64,000 nucleotides of DNA from a bacterium (GCA_028277985.1 JANQFG010000005.1:18891-82890); one strand, 5' to 3'; positions 34,731-43,975 are shown, counted from the stretch's first letter. Notes: generated from the letters alone by a model not told the origin. Translations and numbers: made by a program.

Positions 34731-37358
34731 TCATCCTTTTTTGAGGAGCCGCTCCTGAAGCTCCTGCAGTTTGTTCAACGCCTCCAGGGGCGTCATCTCC
34801 GGAAGATTCAACCCGAGGATGTCCTCTTCGATCGGATGGGCAGCAGGAAACAGGGACGGCTGCTTCTCCTCGGGCTGCCGGCGCATCCTGCGGGAAGGGG
34901 CCAGCCGGGGCTCACCCTCCTCGTCCCACTGGCCCGACTCCAGGTTCTCGAGGATCTCCCTCGCTCTTTGGATGACGTTCGCGGGCACACCGGCCAGCCG
35001 TGCTACCTGGATTCCGTAGCTGTGGCTCGAGGATCCCTCCGTGACCTTCCGCAGAAAGAGGATGTTTTCTCCCCATTCCTTGACCGACACGTGGCAGTTC
35101 TTGATGGTCGGATAGAGGCCCGCCAGCTCGGCCAGCTCGTGATAGTGGGTGGCAAAGAGGGTCCGGGCATTCACCTGGTGATCGATGAACTCGGCAATGG
35201 CCCAGGCAATGCTGACCCCGTCGAAGGTGGATGTACCCCGCCCGACCTCGTCGAGAAGGATCAGGCTTCTAGGCGTTGCCTTTTCCAGAATATGGGCCGC
35301 CTCTTTCATCTCGACCATGAAGGTGGACTGCCCCCGAACCAGGTTGTCCATTGCGCCCACGCGTGTGAAGATCCTGTCCACGAGGCCCACCCTTGCAGAG
35401 GCGGCCGGCACGAAGCTGCCCATCTGGGCCATCAGCACGATCAGGGCGAGCTGCCGCATGTAGGTCGATTTTCCAGCCATGTTCGGTCCGGTAATGATGA
35501 CCATCCGGTTGTTCTTCCCGTCCATGTAGGTGTCGTTCGGGACGAACCGCTCCTCGAGAGACATCTGCTCGATGACCGGGTGCCTGCCCTCCCACACGAC
35601 GAGCTCGTCCGTCATGGAGATCTCGGGCCGCGTGTAGTTGTTCCGAACCGCCACCTCGGCCAGGCAGGCGAGGACGTCCAGCTCGGCGATTGACTGCGCG
35701 GTCGTCCGGACCCTGAGGGACTGCTCCGCGACCCGGTTGCGGACCTCCTGAAAGAGGTCATACTCGAGGTTCTGCGCACGGTCCTCGGCCCCGACCACCT
35801 TCTGTTCGTACTCTTTCAGGGCAGGGGTGGTGAAGCGCTCGGCATTGGCCAGGGTCTGCTTCCGATCATAGTCCTCGGGCACGGACGCCAGGTTCGCCTT
35901 GGTGACCTCGATGTAGTAGCCGAAGACCTTGTTGTAGCGGACCTTGAGAGAGCCTATCCCGGTTCTCTCACGCTCACCCGCCTCCAGAGCCGCAATCCAT
36001 CTCTTTCCGTCCCTGGATGCGGATCTCAGTTCGTCCAGCTCCGCGTTGTAGCCTTCCCGGAAGATCCCTCCCTCCCGGACAGTCATGGGAGGCTCATCCT
36101 GAAGGGCGCGGTCCAGGAGGCCTGCCACATCCTCCATCGGATCGATGTGCCGGGCAATATCCTGCAGGGATTCGGCACTCAGGCCGGCAAGACGACCCAG
36201 GATCTTCGGCACCCTGGCCAGGGACTCGCGTAGGCTGACCAGGTCCCGCGGGTTGGCAATACCGAGACTGATCCTGCTGTTCAGCCGCTCCACGTCCTGG
36301 ACCTCCTTCAGGGTGTCCCGAAGGGCGGCCCTCTCGATCTCGCGTCCGGCAAGCTCTTCGACAGCGTCCAGCCTTCTCTGGATTCTCGAGGCCTGTAGAA
36401 GCGGGTATTGAACCCAACGCCTGAGAAGCCTTGCACCCATGGCCGTCTGGGTCGCGTCCAGGACCCCCAGGAGGCTGTTCTTCTTCGAGCGATCCATCCA
36501 GGTCTGCACGATCTCGAGGTTTCGAAGGGCCGAATCGTCGAGGATCATATAATCCTGGATCTCGTACGGCGTGATCCCGTGAAGATGGCCGGGTAGCTGC
36601 TTCTGCGTCTCCTGGAGGTAGACGAGCAGAGCCCCTGCCGCTGAGAGGGCCTTTTGGAACCCGTCCGAGATCATCTGCTGGATACGCTCCGCTCCGAACT
36701 GCCGCTCGACAATGGCGCATGCAGAATCGAACGCGAAGAACGCAGGAGCCCGGGGATTCCAGAGGGGTGGCTTCCTGCCCGCATAGATCGGCTCGAAGAT
36801 CTTCCCCCGATCCAGGTTCTCAGGGAGAAGGACTTCCCGGGCGTCGATCCTGAGAATCTCGTCCTCGACTGTGGAAAACGCATCGGTTTCTGCGATCCGA
36901 AAATCGCCGGTGGAGATATCCACGTAAGCCAGGCCGTATCGGCTTCCCTCCGCCGGGTCCGGGGGGGCAAGGGCGAGTAGGAAGTTGTTGTGGTCCGCTT
37001 CGAGGTTCTCGGCTTCGAGCACCAACCCTGGGGTGACCACCCTGGTGACTTCCCGCCGAACGATCCCCTTGGCCTGGCGCGGGTCCTCCACCTGGTCGCA
37101 AATCGCCACTTTGTATCCCTTGGCAATCAGCCTGGAAATGTACCCTGAGGCCGCATGGTACGGAACACCGCAGAGGGGGACCTTGTCAGGTGAGTTCTTG
37201 TTTCGGCTCGTCAGGGTCAGGTCGAGCTCCCGGGAGGCGATCTCTGCGTCCTCGAAGAACATTTCATAGAAGTCACCGAGCCTGAAAAATAAAATAGAAT
37301 CAGGGTATTGCCCCTTGATCTGCAAGTACTGCCTCATCATCGGTGTCTGCTCGTTCAC
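34731..37358 (-). CDS. mutS: DNA mismatch repair ATPase MutS
   Basis: An 875-residue MutS that binds mismatches and recruits MutL. The mismatch-recognition motif FYEMF is at about residues 31-35. Connector, lever and clamp domains fill 130-590. The ATPase has Walker A ITGPNMAGKST and Walker B LILLDEVGRGTSTFDG. A C-terminal dimerisation tail ends in LNKLQELQERLLKKG. The start is taken as GTG at 37358 with an AGGGG site upstream; ATG at 37340 would remove six residues. It is the first gene of the mutS-xerD-A-adding-M50-scpAB-rluB run. Confidence 0.96.
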   Translation of the reverse strand: MNEQTPMMRQYLQIKGQYPDSILFFRLGDFYEMFFEDAEIASRELDLTLTSRNKNSPDKVPLCGVPYHAASGYISRLIAKGYKVAICDQVEDPRQAKGIVRREVTRVVTPGLVLEAENLEADHNNFLLALAPPDPAEGSRYGLAYVDISTGDFRIAETDAFSTVEDEILRIDAREVLLPENLDRGKIFEPIYAGRKPPLWNPRAPAFFAFDSACAIVERQFGAERIQQMISDGFQKALSAAGALLVYLQETQKQLPGHLHGITPYEIQDYMILDDSALRNLEIVQTWMDRSKKNSLLGVLDATQTAMGARLLRRWVQYPLLQASRIQRRLDAVEELAGREIERAALRDTLKEVQDVERLNSRISLGIANPRDLVSLRESLARVPKILGRLAGLSAESLQDIARHIDPMEDVAGLLDRALQDEPPMTVREGGIFREGYNAELDELRSASRDGKRWIAALEAGERERTGIGSLKVRYNKVFGYYIEVTKANLASVPEDYDRKQTLANAERFTTPALKEYEQKVVGAEDRAQNLEYDLFQEVRNRVAEQSLRVRTTAQSIAELDVLACLAEVAVRNNYTRPEISMTDELVVWEGRHPVIEQMSLEERFVPNDTYMDGKNNRMVIITGPNMAGKSTYMRQLALIVLMAQMGSFVPAASARVGLVDRIFTRVGAMDNLVRGQSTFMVEMKEAAHILEKATPRSLILLDEVGRGTSTFDGVSIAWAIAEFIDHQVNARTLFATHYHELAELAGLYPTIKNCHVSVKEWGENILFLRKVTEGSSSHSYGIQVARLAGVPANVIQRAREILENLESGQWDEEGEPRLAPSRRMRRQPEEKQPSLFPAAHPIEEDILGLNLPEMTPLEALNKLQELQERLLKKG

Positions 37359-37496
37359 CAGCGGGCCCCTGTAGCCTTTCTACGCGCCTGTTGCATGCCT
37401 GATACTAGTCTTCTACCTCATTTCACGTGATGCTTTCAACACAAAGAGCAAACAACCCTGAACCAAATAAAAATGAAAAAATCCGGCACCACGGGT

Positions 37497-37577
37497 TGAC
37501 ACGTCGCGTCAAGTGGTTATTTTGTTCTTGACACACAGCGTCATGAAGAGTAGGATAAGAAATAACGCACCGTGTCA
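37497..37577 (+). promoter_or_regulatory. Three operator-like palindromes TGACRC-N3-GYGTCA
   Basis: 15-base inverted repeats at 37497-37511 (TGACACGTCGCGTCA), 37529-37543 (TGACACACAGCGTCA) and 37563-37577 (TAACGCACCGTGTCA). Starts are 32 and 34 bases apart, near three helical turns. The first two overlap the -35 boxes; the third covers the expected start of transcription. A dimeric repressor of TetR or similar type is the likely ligand; no regulator gene is adjacent. Confidence 0.68.
37528..37556 (+). promoter_or_regulatory. Sigma70-type promoter of the small membrane protein gene
   Basis: TTGACA (37528-37533), 17-base spacer, TAGGAT (37551-37556). A second TTGACA at 37496-37501 with TATTTT 16 bases later may be a tandem promoter. 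Confidence 0.7.
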
Positions 37578-37632
37578 TCAGTAAATCACGCTGCACTACA
37601 TAAGGGGCCGGAGCCCCGGAAAGGAGGCTGTC

Positions 37633-37839
37633 ATGAACGCGAACACACACGCACAGAGGCATGGTTTCCACGGATTCCAAGTAGATTGGAAACAGCTGCG
37701 CACCTGGAAAGGCAAGAGCCTGACCAAAGAGAAATGGGCCGAGATCGCGCTGTTCGCATCGACAGCGACCGTACTCGGTTACGTCATCTGGTGGGCTGCG
37801 AAGGCGGCGCAGAGCTACACGGTCCTGGGTCTCGGCTAG
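37633..37839 (+). CDS. Small single-pass membrane protein
   Basis: A 68-residue protein with a strong AAAGGAGG site five bases upstream of the ATG. The first 36 residues are polar and basic (His- and Lys-rich, with WKQLRTWKGKSLTKEKW). One transmembrane helix at about 37-60 (ALFASTATVLGYVIWWAA) and a short tail follow. No known family is recognised. It is expressed from a promoter with three operator-like sites and followed by a hairpin, so it appears to be a regulated single-gene unit. The tight control suggests a stress or envelope role, but this is a guess. Confidence 0.75.
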   Translation: MNANTHAQRHGFHGFQVDWKQLRTWKGKSLTKEKWAEIALFASTATVLGYVIWWAAKAAQSYTVLGLG

Positions 37840-37888
37840 ACCCGGGCCTTTCGCCCTTCTCCCATCGGGATCTGCTGCAGCGCAGACA

Positions 37889-37919
37889 AGGGCGGTACCC
37901 TCCGCGAGGGTGCCGCCCT
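37889..37919 (+). terminator. Hairpin after the small membrane gene
   Basis: 14-base arms AGGGCGGTACCCTC / GAGGGTGCCGCCCT with a CGC loop and one G-T pair. No T-run follows, so it is a strong hairpin but not a classic intrinsic terminator. Confidence 0.5.
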
Positions 37920-37995
37920 CTACGGATTCCATCCTCTCCCTTCCCTTTCCGCACCCCAAGCATCCCACGCACTTCTCGCGGGTTGGTATCCAACA

Positions 37996-38025
37996 TCTTT
38001 TCACATCAAACGTCTTTTCACATCA
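37996..38025 (+). repeat. 13-base direct repeat upstream of the epoxide hydrolase gene
   Basis: TCTTTTCACATCA at 37996-38008 and 38013-38025, 17 bases apart, 45-75 bases before the start at 38070. Possibly a regulatory site. Confidence 0.45.
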
Positions 38026-38069
38026 TATGACTAAGTGTTAGAATGGCGCCTGCCATCCGCGAGGAAACC

Positions 38070-39209
38070 ATGAAGGACAAGATCGTTCCCTCTCCCATCC
38101 AAGTCCCGGACAGCGCTCTCGACGACCTAAAGCAGCGGCTGGCCGCTACCCGTTGGCCGGACGAGGAGACGCCAAAGGACTGGTCACAAGGGATCCCCCT
38201 CGCCTATATGCAAGAAGTCGTCGAGTACTGGGCATCGGAGTATGACTGGCGGCGATGCGAAGAGAAGGTGAACCGGTTCGATCCTTCAAAGACGGAACTG
38301 GACGGGCTCGGGATCCATTTCCTGCACGTTCGCTCGTCTCGAGAAGACGCGCTGCCCCTTGTGATGACCCACGGCTGGCCCGGGTCGATCATCGAGTTCT
38401 TGAAGGTGATCGAGCCCCTGGTCGATCCGGAGGGCCACGGAGGCGACGGAGCGGATGCCTTCCACGTGGTTTGCCCTACCCTGCCCGGTTTCGGTTTCTC
38501 CGACAAGCCGGCTGAAACAGGCTGGCAGGTTCAACGTATCGCTCGCGCATGGACCGAATTGATGGCGCGGCTCGGCTACGAAAGGTACGTGGCACAGGGT
38601 GGCGACTGGGGCTCCTTTGTTACGTGCGAGATCGCCCTGGCCGATCCTGAGCACTGTGCAGGGATTCACACCAACATGCCCATCGTATGGCCCGACCCGG
38701 AGACCATGACCAACCTGGAGCCGAGCGAGCAGGCTGCTCTCGAGGCGCTCCAGCATTACCAGGACTGGGAATCCGGGTATGCGAAGCAGCAGAGCACCCG
38801 CCCGCAGACCCTGGGCTACGGCCTTGCGGATTCTCCTGCCGGGCAGGCCGCCTGGATCCTCGAGAAGTTCTGGGCCTGGACCGACAGCGACGGTCATCCG
38901 GAGAACGTGCTCACCCGTGACGAGCTTCTCGACAACGTCATGTTCTACTGGCTCCCCGGCACCGGGGCCTCCTCGGCACGGATTTACTGGGAGAGTCTGA
39001 ACAAGATCGGGTTCGACCCGATTCACATTCCCGCAGGTATCAGCATCTTCCCCAGGGAGATCTTCGGCTGCTCCCGGCGCTGGGCCGAGAAGAGGTTCAC
39101 CCGCCTGGTCCATTGGAACAAACCGGCCAAGGGGGGCCACTTCGCCGCCTTCGAACAGCCGGCCGCCTTTGTCGACGAATTGAGGACGTGTTTCCGCCAC
39201 ATGCGCTGA
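38070..39209 (+). CDS. Epoxide hydrolase (alpha/beta hydrolase with EHN domain)
   Basis: A 379-residue enzyme that hydrates epoxides to diols. The N-terminal EHN domain (about 10-115: DDLKQRLAATRWPDE...YWASEYDWR) precedes the hydrolase fold, with the oxyanion motif HGWPGS, nucleophile Asp in GGDWGS and the base His in KGGHFAAFEQP. It resembles the microsomal or juvenile-hormone epoxide hydrolase group. The ATG at 38070 with GAGGA upstream is preferred over the one at 38043, which has no ribosome site. It stands alone between a small membrane gene and an FGE-domain gene. The substrate is unknown. Confidence 0.9.
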   Translation: MKDKIVPSPIQVPDSALDDLKQRLAATRWPDEETPKDWSQGIPLAYMQEVVEYWASEYDWRRCEEKVNRFDPSKTELDGLGIHFLHVRSSREDALPLVMTHGWPGSIIEFLKVIEPLVDPEGHGGDGADAFHVVCPTLPGFGFSDKPAETGWQVQRIARAWTELMARLGYERYVAQGGDWGSFVTCEIALADPEHCAGIHTNMPIVWPDPETMTNLEPSEQAALEALQHYQDWESGYAKQQSTRPQTLGYGLADSPAGQAAWILEKFWAWTDSDGHPENVLTRDELLDNVMFYWLPGTGASSARIYWESLNKIGFDPIHIPAGISIFPREIFGCSRRWAEKRFTRLVHWNKPAKGGHFAAFEQPAAFVDELRTCFRHMR

Positions 39210-39236
39210 CCCTACACAAAGAGATAGGAGAAGGAC

Positions 39237-40295
39237 ATGAGCATCAAGAAGACGAGCATCCTCACTCTTGCCTGCCTGGTTCTTTTATTCCCAGCAATCG
39301 CCCCGGCTCAAATCGACCTCGTTGCCCCACCCGACGGTGCCGCGGTTTCTTCTCCCCCTACGTTCGAATGGACCACCGGCGACTACGATTTCTTTGTCTT
39401 CTATTCCATTTTCAATTACACAGGGTTCGGATACCATCCGATCCTGCTTGGATGGTACCCGATCACCTCCCTGGAGATACCTACGGATTGGTGGGACATG
39501 GTTGCAGTAGACATCCCCTCCGTCTGGCTGGTCCTCGGATACGATATTGACACCTCCACCTTCGGAGTTGCGCCGTTTCGGACATTCACCAAGGTGGAGT
39601 CCGATATGTCCGAGATTCCCGGAGGTTGTTATTCCATGGGCGCGGATAGCCCCGACTGCAACCTTATTGACGAGTGTCCTGTGCATACGGTGTGCATCAC
39701 CGCCTTCGAGATGGACAGGTACGAAGTGACGAATTCCGAGTACGCGGAATGCGTGGCGGCGGGTTCCTGCACGGCGCCACAGCACACGCGTAGTTCAACA
39801 CGGCTCTATTATTATGGGCAGACCGCCTATGACAACTACCCCGTGCTCTATGTGAACTGGCAGCAAGCCGTGGATTACTGCGCGTGGGAGGGGAAACGGC
39901 TGCCCACGGAGGGGGAATGGGAGTACGCGGCCCGAGGCGGGCTGTCGGGAGCCACATATCCCTGGGGGAACTCGATCAGCGGTTCGGACGCGAACTACCT
40001 GAACTCGGGCGATCCGGAGGACAACGACACGAACGAGGTCGGAAGCTATCCTGCCAACGGGTACGGCCTCTACGACGTAGCCGGTAATGTCTACGAGTGG
40101 GTGTACGACCTGTATGACAACCTCTACTACAACTACAGTCCCAGAGACGATCCGACAGGTCCTGCGACAGGGGACTCGCGGGTCCAGCGCGGAGGGTCCT
40201 GGGGCCACTCCACCGGCAACCAAAGGGTGGCCAACCGCCACTACCGATTGCCCGTCAGTGTGGCCAACGACGTCGGGTTCCGCTGTGCCCGGTAG
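39237..40295 (+). CDS. Exported FGE-sulfatase (SUMF1) domain protein
   Basis: A 352-residue protein with a signal peptide (about 1-24, cut after APAQ). A beta-sandwich-like segment with APPDGAAVSSPPTFEWT covers about 27-120, and the formylglycine-generating-enzyme fold covers about 125-352. Family marks are GGCYSMGAD, FEMDRYEVTNSEYAECV, KRLPTEGEWEYAARGG, YPWGN, GYGLYDVAGNVYEWV and the end GFRCAR. The paired catalytic cysteines of true FGE are not obvious, so it is probably not a sulfatase activator but one of the many secreted FGE-fold proteins of unknown role. AGGAGAAGG precedes the ATG. Confidence 0.88.
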   Translation: MSIKKTSILTLACLVLLFPAIAPAQIDLVAPPDGAAVSSPPTFEWTTGDYDFFVFYSIFNYTGFGYHPILLGWYPITSLEIPTDWWDMVAVDIPSVWLVLGYDIDTSTFGVAPFRTFTKVESDMSEIPGGCYSMGADSPDCNLIDECPVHTVCITAFEMDRYEVTNSEYAECVAAGSCTAPQHTRSSTRLYYYGQTAYDNYPVLYVNWQQAVDYCAWEGKRLPTEGEWEYAARGGLSGATYPWGNSISGSDANYLNSGDPEDNDTNEVGSYPANGYGLYDVAGNVYEWVYDLYDNLYYNYSPRDDPTGPATGDSRVQRGGSWGHSTGNQRVANRHYRLPVSVANDVGFRCAR

Positions 40296-40432
40296 GTAGA
40301 GGGGTCGGCAGGATCGGAACCACAAGGGCCTGCCTCCCACAAACGCGGGCATTGAATCATTCGACGGATGCGCGCCATCCAACTCTTAGCCGGATCTCTG
40401 ATAAAACAATCATAGATTGTGAGGAGGATCCC

Positions 40433-41188
40433 ATGCTGAGAGAAGATCGATTTGCGATTCGGTTGGCGATCATGTCCCTGGCTTGGGTGCTCTTCTTCGG
40501 GGCCCAGGCCTGCAATCTCTGCATGGACTCGGACGGGGACGGTTTTGGAGATCCCGCGTCCCCGTTCTGTGCGAATGCCGCGCTCGACTGTGACGACGAC
40601 GATCCTGCCCGCAACCCCGGGGCGGCAGAAGGACCCTTTGGGGATGCGACATGCGCGGACGGCATCGATAACAACTGCAATCTCCTGGCAGATATCGATG
40701 AGCCGCAGTGCGACGAAGACGACCTGGACATGACTCCACAGGACTTCGCCTGCATCCTGGATTGGAGCCAGATTCCGGAACCTCCCCCAGGCGTCTCCTA
40801 CTACTTCACCAATCTGAAGGGCTTCCTGCCCGAGGCGACTCAGGTCGCCGGCTCTCCTACCGGCGGAGTCTTCCCGCCGGGAACCATCATTCAGATCCTG
40901 CCGGACGAGGCGATGGTGAAGCGGGCCCCGGGATGGAGCCCGGGCAGCGGCGACTGGGAGTTCTTCCGACTGCAGGTTAGCGCCGGAGGCACGCAGATCA
41001 TTGAGAGGGGCGTCAACATCAAGAACCCGATCCATCCGGCACCGTGCATCACGTGTCACGCACAGGCCTTACCCCAGTGGGACTTCACGTGCGGAGACAG
41101 CGGCCAACATGGATGCGACCCGCTGCCCCCCTTCATCACAGACGAGTTGATACTGAGTCTGCAGGAGGGGGATCCACGCTGCCAGTGA
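40433..41188 (+). CDS. Exported MopE-like protein with a heme c motif
   Basis: A 251-residue protein. Signal peptide about 1-26, possibly a lipoprotein signal ending at Cys27. A MopE-type Asp/Cys-rich metal-binding segment (about 28-100: DSDGDGFGDP, DCDDDDPARNPGA, DGIDNNC) follows. The C-terminal domain (about 105-251) ends with a single CITCH heme-binding motif. The domain before the heme site (PGTIIQILPDEAMVKRAPG...) resembles cytochrome P460-like proteins, which I can only suggest. The GAGGAGG site at 40421 fixes the start at 40433 rather than at 40352. Likely a periplasmic electron-transfer or small-molecule redox protein. Confidence 0.75.
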   Translation: MLREDRFAIRLAIMSLAWVLFFGAQACNLCMDSDGDGFGDPASPFCANAALDCDDDDPARNPGAAEGPFGDATCADGIDNNCNLLADIDEPQCDEDDLDMTPQDFACILDWSQIPEPPPGVSYYFTNLKGFLPEATQVAGSPTGGVFPPGTIIQILPDEAMVKRAPGWSPGSGDWEFFRLQVSAGGTQIIERGVNIKNPIHPAPCITCHAQALPQWDFTCGDSGQHGCDPLPPFITDELILSLQEGDPRCQ

Positions 41189-41232
41189 CTCCGTGAGACG
41201 AGCTTCTCTCCCGCCGAGTCGAGTGGTCGAGT

Positions 41233-41250
41233 GGGGTCAGGCCTGACCCC
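41233..41250. repeat. Perfect 18-base palindrome GGGGTCAGGCCTGACCCC
   Basis: Lies between the convergent heme-protein and nitrilase genes, 44 bases after one stop and 12 before the other. It shares the GGGGTC/GACCCC arms of the other repeats of this window. Confidence 0.85.
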
Positions 41251-41262
41251 GGAATCCGAAAG

Positions 41263-42237
41263 CTAGCTGGATGCGTTGGCCGAGATCGCCTGCGCCCGCC
41301 TTTTGCGCTCTGAACTGAGGGCATACCACGTCTTACCCACGGCCTCGATCGCCTGGGGCACAGGAATCGGGACCCGGTTCTTCACCGCCCATCGGCCGTA
41401 GCATTGGGGCATTTGGCCCGTCTTTCGCGAAGGGTCCATTGTCACATCCTCGACGATGAGACCCTCCTCGTTGCCCATCTGGGCCTTGACGGTGCCATCC
41501 GAATCACAGATGGTCGAGAGCCCCGGGAAGGCGGAATCCTGCTGCAGGAAGGGCAGTCCAGGCACCGATGTCTGCCACGGGCCGCTCTTGTTGATCATGA
41601 CCGCCGGAACACCGAGAACCCGGGCATAGTGAGGGGCAAGCTCCTTGAGACCGCGGTCGAAGTCTGCCGCGTTCTTCTTGGAGACCAGGACGCTGGTCGA
41701 AGGGGTTGGAGCCGAGTGGGGCATGAGGAGCAGGTCCACCGAGTGCTGGCACATCATGCTCGGAATGTAGGCGAGTTGGTTCTCGTAACAGATGCCGATC
41801 CCGACCTTTCCGAAGTCGGTGTCCAGGACATGAGAGCCGGCATCCCCCTTCACGAAGAAAGCCTCGAACAGCGCCGAGGTCTGCTTCCTCACGCGTCCGG
41901 CTTCCCGGCCGTCCGGCCCGGTGAGCACGAAGGTGTTGAAGAAGTGTTCCCCCTCCGCCTCGAGGAAGCTCGTCCCGAGCCAGACGCCGAGCCTCTTCGC
42001 ATTCTCACGCAACCACAAGACGGTCGGACCCTCCTTGCCCTCCGCCCCTTCCCATATGGCAGGCGTGTAGATGTACCCTGTCGGCATGAATTCGGGCAGG
42101 ATGATCAGCGTGGCCCCCTCTTCCGCCGCCTGGTCTACAAAGCGGGTGGCCCGCTCCAGATTCGCCTCTACCCGACCGTTCTCCGATTCCATCTGCACCG
42201 CGGCAATCCTAAGGGTCCTGGCTTCGGGTTGAGCCAT
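41263..42237 (-). CDS. Carbon-nitrogen hydrolase (nitrilase superfamily)
   Basis: A 324-residue enzyme with the Glu-Lys-Cys triad: Glu49 in LPEFMPTG, Lys118 in RVRKQTSAL and Cys150 in GIGICYENQ. The superfamily hydrolyses nitriles, amides or carbamoyl groups; which of these applies cannot be told. AAGGAGGATCGAA sets the ATG at 42237. It lies about 100 bases downstream of the acyl-CoA ligase on the same strand, so the two may act in one degradative or biosynthetic step. Confidence 0.88.
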   Translation of the reverse strand: MAQPEARTLRIAAVQMESENGRVEANLERATRFVDQAAEEGATLIILPEFMPTGYIYTPAIWEGAEGKEGPTVLWLRENAKRLGVWLGTSFLEAEGEHFFNTFVLTGPDGREAGRVRKQTSALFEAFFVKGDAGSHVLDTDFGKVGIGICYENQLAYIPSMMCQHSVDLLLMPHSAPTPSTSVLVSKKNAADFDRGLKELAPHYARVLGVPAVMINKSGPWQTSVPGLPFLQQDSAFPGLSTICDSDGTVKAQMGNEEGLIVEDVTMDPSRKTGQMPQCYGRWAVKNRVPIPVPQAIEAVGKTWYALSSERKRRAQAISANASS

Positions 42238-42343
42238 TTCGATCCTCCTTCCGGTATTCAACTCTCTGTAGCTGGCTCCGCTCGCAATCTCCATCAGGCG
42301 ACCCCTTGCCTCCGTTTTGACCTTTGACCTTCTACCTTTCACC

Positions 42344-43864
42344 TCAAGGTATATATTGGGCCTTCAACTCCTTCTTCAGGATCTTGCCCGTGGCCGTGCG
42401 AGGCAGTTCTTCCGTGAGAACGACCTTCTTGGGCACCTTGTACTTGGCAAGCTTCTCTTTGCAGAATTCGATCAGGCGAGCCTCGTCGACCTCCTTCCCC
42501 GGCTTCGGGACCACGATAGCCATTCCGACTTCCCCCCACTTCTCGTCTGGAATCCCGATCACACCGACATCAGCCACCTGCTCGAAGCCCATGATCGCGT
42601 CCTCGACCTCGGCCGGGTAAACGTTCTCCCCGCCGCTGATGTACATGTCCTTCTTGCGGTCGATCAAATACAGATACCCCTCTTCATCGAAGTAGCCCAT
42701 GTCGCCCGTGTGGAGCCAGCCGTCCACGATCGTTTCGGCGGTCGCTTCCGGCCTCCTCCAGTACTCCCGGATCACGTTCGGGCCCTTCACGACGACTTCC
42801 CCGGTCTTGCCCGTCGGCAGGGCGTTACCCTCCATGTCCTCGATCCGGATGTCCAGGTGGAAGACCGGCTTGCCGCACGAGCCGAGCTTGCGCAGCGCAT
42901 CCTGGGTGCGAAGGACCGTGATGGCCGGGGCCGTCTCGGTCATCCCGTATCCCTGGCTGAAGGTAATCCCCTTCTTCATGTAGGTCTCGATCAGCGGCCG
43001 CGGGCAAGGCGAACCGCCCGCCAGGAAGAAACGCAGGCTGGAGAGGTCTGCGGTCTCGAACTCGGGCACCTGGGTCATGAACAGGAACATGACCGGGATG
43101 CCGAACATGATGGTCGCTCTTTCATCCTCGATGAGCCGGAAGATGCCCGAAGGGTCGAAGAACCTCTGGATCACCATCTTGCAGCCCAGATACATGCTCG
43201 GGATGGCGGACACCCCCAATCCACCCACGTGAAACATGGGGGCACAGACGATTTGCACGTCTTCGCTGCTCATGGAGTAAACACCCACGGAGTTGATACA
43301 GTTCCACTGGATGTTGCCCTGGAGGACGACAGCCCCCTTGGGTCTGCCCGTGGTCCCGGAGGTGTACATGATGAACTCGGCATCGTCCAACGTGACTTCG
43401 GCGTCCGGCTGCGGCTCATCCTCGGACCGATTGGCGACCCACGCCTCGTATATCGGGTCGGCCTCGGCCCCTCCTTCCAACTCGCAGATGAACTGCTTCA
43501 CGCTCGGCACCTTTCCCCGCAGCTCGTCCACCAGGGGCAAGAACTCGGGCGAGTAGACGACCATCACAGGTTCGGCATCGTTGATGATGAATTCGAGTTC
43601 GGGTCCTGCCAGCCGGAAGTTGAGCGGAACCATGGTCGCGCCGAGCTTGCAGAGTGATTGCAGGATCTCCAGAAACACATGGCTGTTCGCCATCAGGACG
43701 GCCACTCGATCGCCTTTTCTGACCCCCGCTTCCTGAAAGGCATGGGCCAGGCGGTTCACCCGGATGTTGAATTCATACTTGGTAAGCTCCAGATCGCCGT
43801 ACTTGACACACGGCTCCTGCGGGTAACGCTCGGCCCATCTTGTCGACCATTCTCCTGTATTCAT
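42344..43864 (-). CDS. AMP-dependent acyl-CoA synthetase/ligase
   Basis: A 506-residue adenylate-forming enzyme that activates a carboxylic acid with ATP and CoA. Core motifs are in order: YTSGTTGRPKGAV (phosphate loop, about 163-175), QGYGMTETAP, GWLHTGDMGY, DRKKDMYISGGENVYPAEVE, and the catalytic Lys in PRTATGKILKKEL at the C-terminus. It fits the medium/long-chain or aromatic acyl-CoA ligase group; chain preference unknown. GGAGGGAGACAG precedes the ATG at 43864. The nitrilase gene follows. Confidence 0.92.
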   Translation of the reverse strand: MNTGEWSTRWAERYPQEPCVKYGDLELTKYEFNIRVNRLAHAFQEAGVRKGDRVAVLMANSHVFLEILQSLCKLGATMVPLNFRLAGPELEFIINDAEPVMVVYSPEFLPLVDELRGKVPSVKQFICELEGGAEADPIYEAWVANRSEDEPQPDAEVTLDDAEFIMYTSGTTGRPKGAVVLQGNIQWNCINSVGVYSMSSEDVQIVCAPMFHVGGLGVSAIPSMYLGCKMVIQRFFDPSGIFRLIEDERATIMFGIPVMFLFMTQVPEFETADLSSLRFFLAGGSPCPRPLIETYMKKGITFSQGYGMTETAPAITVLRTQDALRKLGSCGKPVFHLDIRIEDMEGNALPTGKTGEVVVKGPNVIREYWRRPEATAETIVDGWLHTGDMGYFDEEGYLYLIDRKKDMYISGGENVYPAEVEDAIMGFEQVADVGVIGIPDEKWGEVGMAIVVPKPGKEVDEARLIEFCKEKLAKYKVPKKVVLTEELPRTATGKILKKELKAQYIP

Positions 43865-43941
43865 CTGTCTCCCTCCTCTTTCGGCTTCGCTCCTTGTCGT
43901 CGGACTACCATAGCCGACTTTCCGGAAAATGCAAAAAGGAG

Positions 43942-43975
43942 AAAAAAAAGGGCCATATCCCGAAAGATATGGCCC
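43942..43975 (-). terminator. Strong rho-independent terminator of the MopE-like gene
   Basis: Minus strand: GGGCCATATC, six-base loop, GATATGGCCC, then eight Ts. It starts 28 bases after the stop codon. Confidence 0.92.

Larger units (their letters stand above)
37359..37632. other. Divergent regulatory region between mutS and a small membrane gene
   Basis: 274 bases. The left part (to about 37490) is AT-rich with no clear element. The right part carries two promoter-like sequences and three operator-like palindromes, listed separately. Confidence 0.6.
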
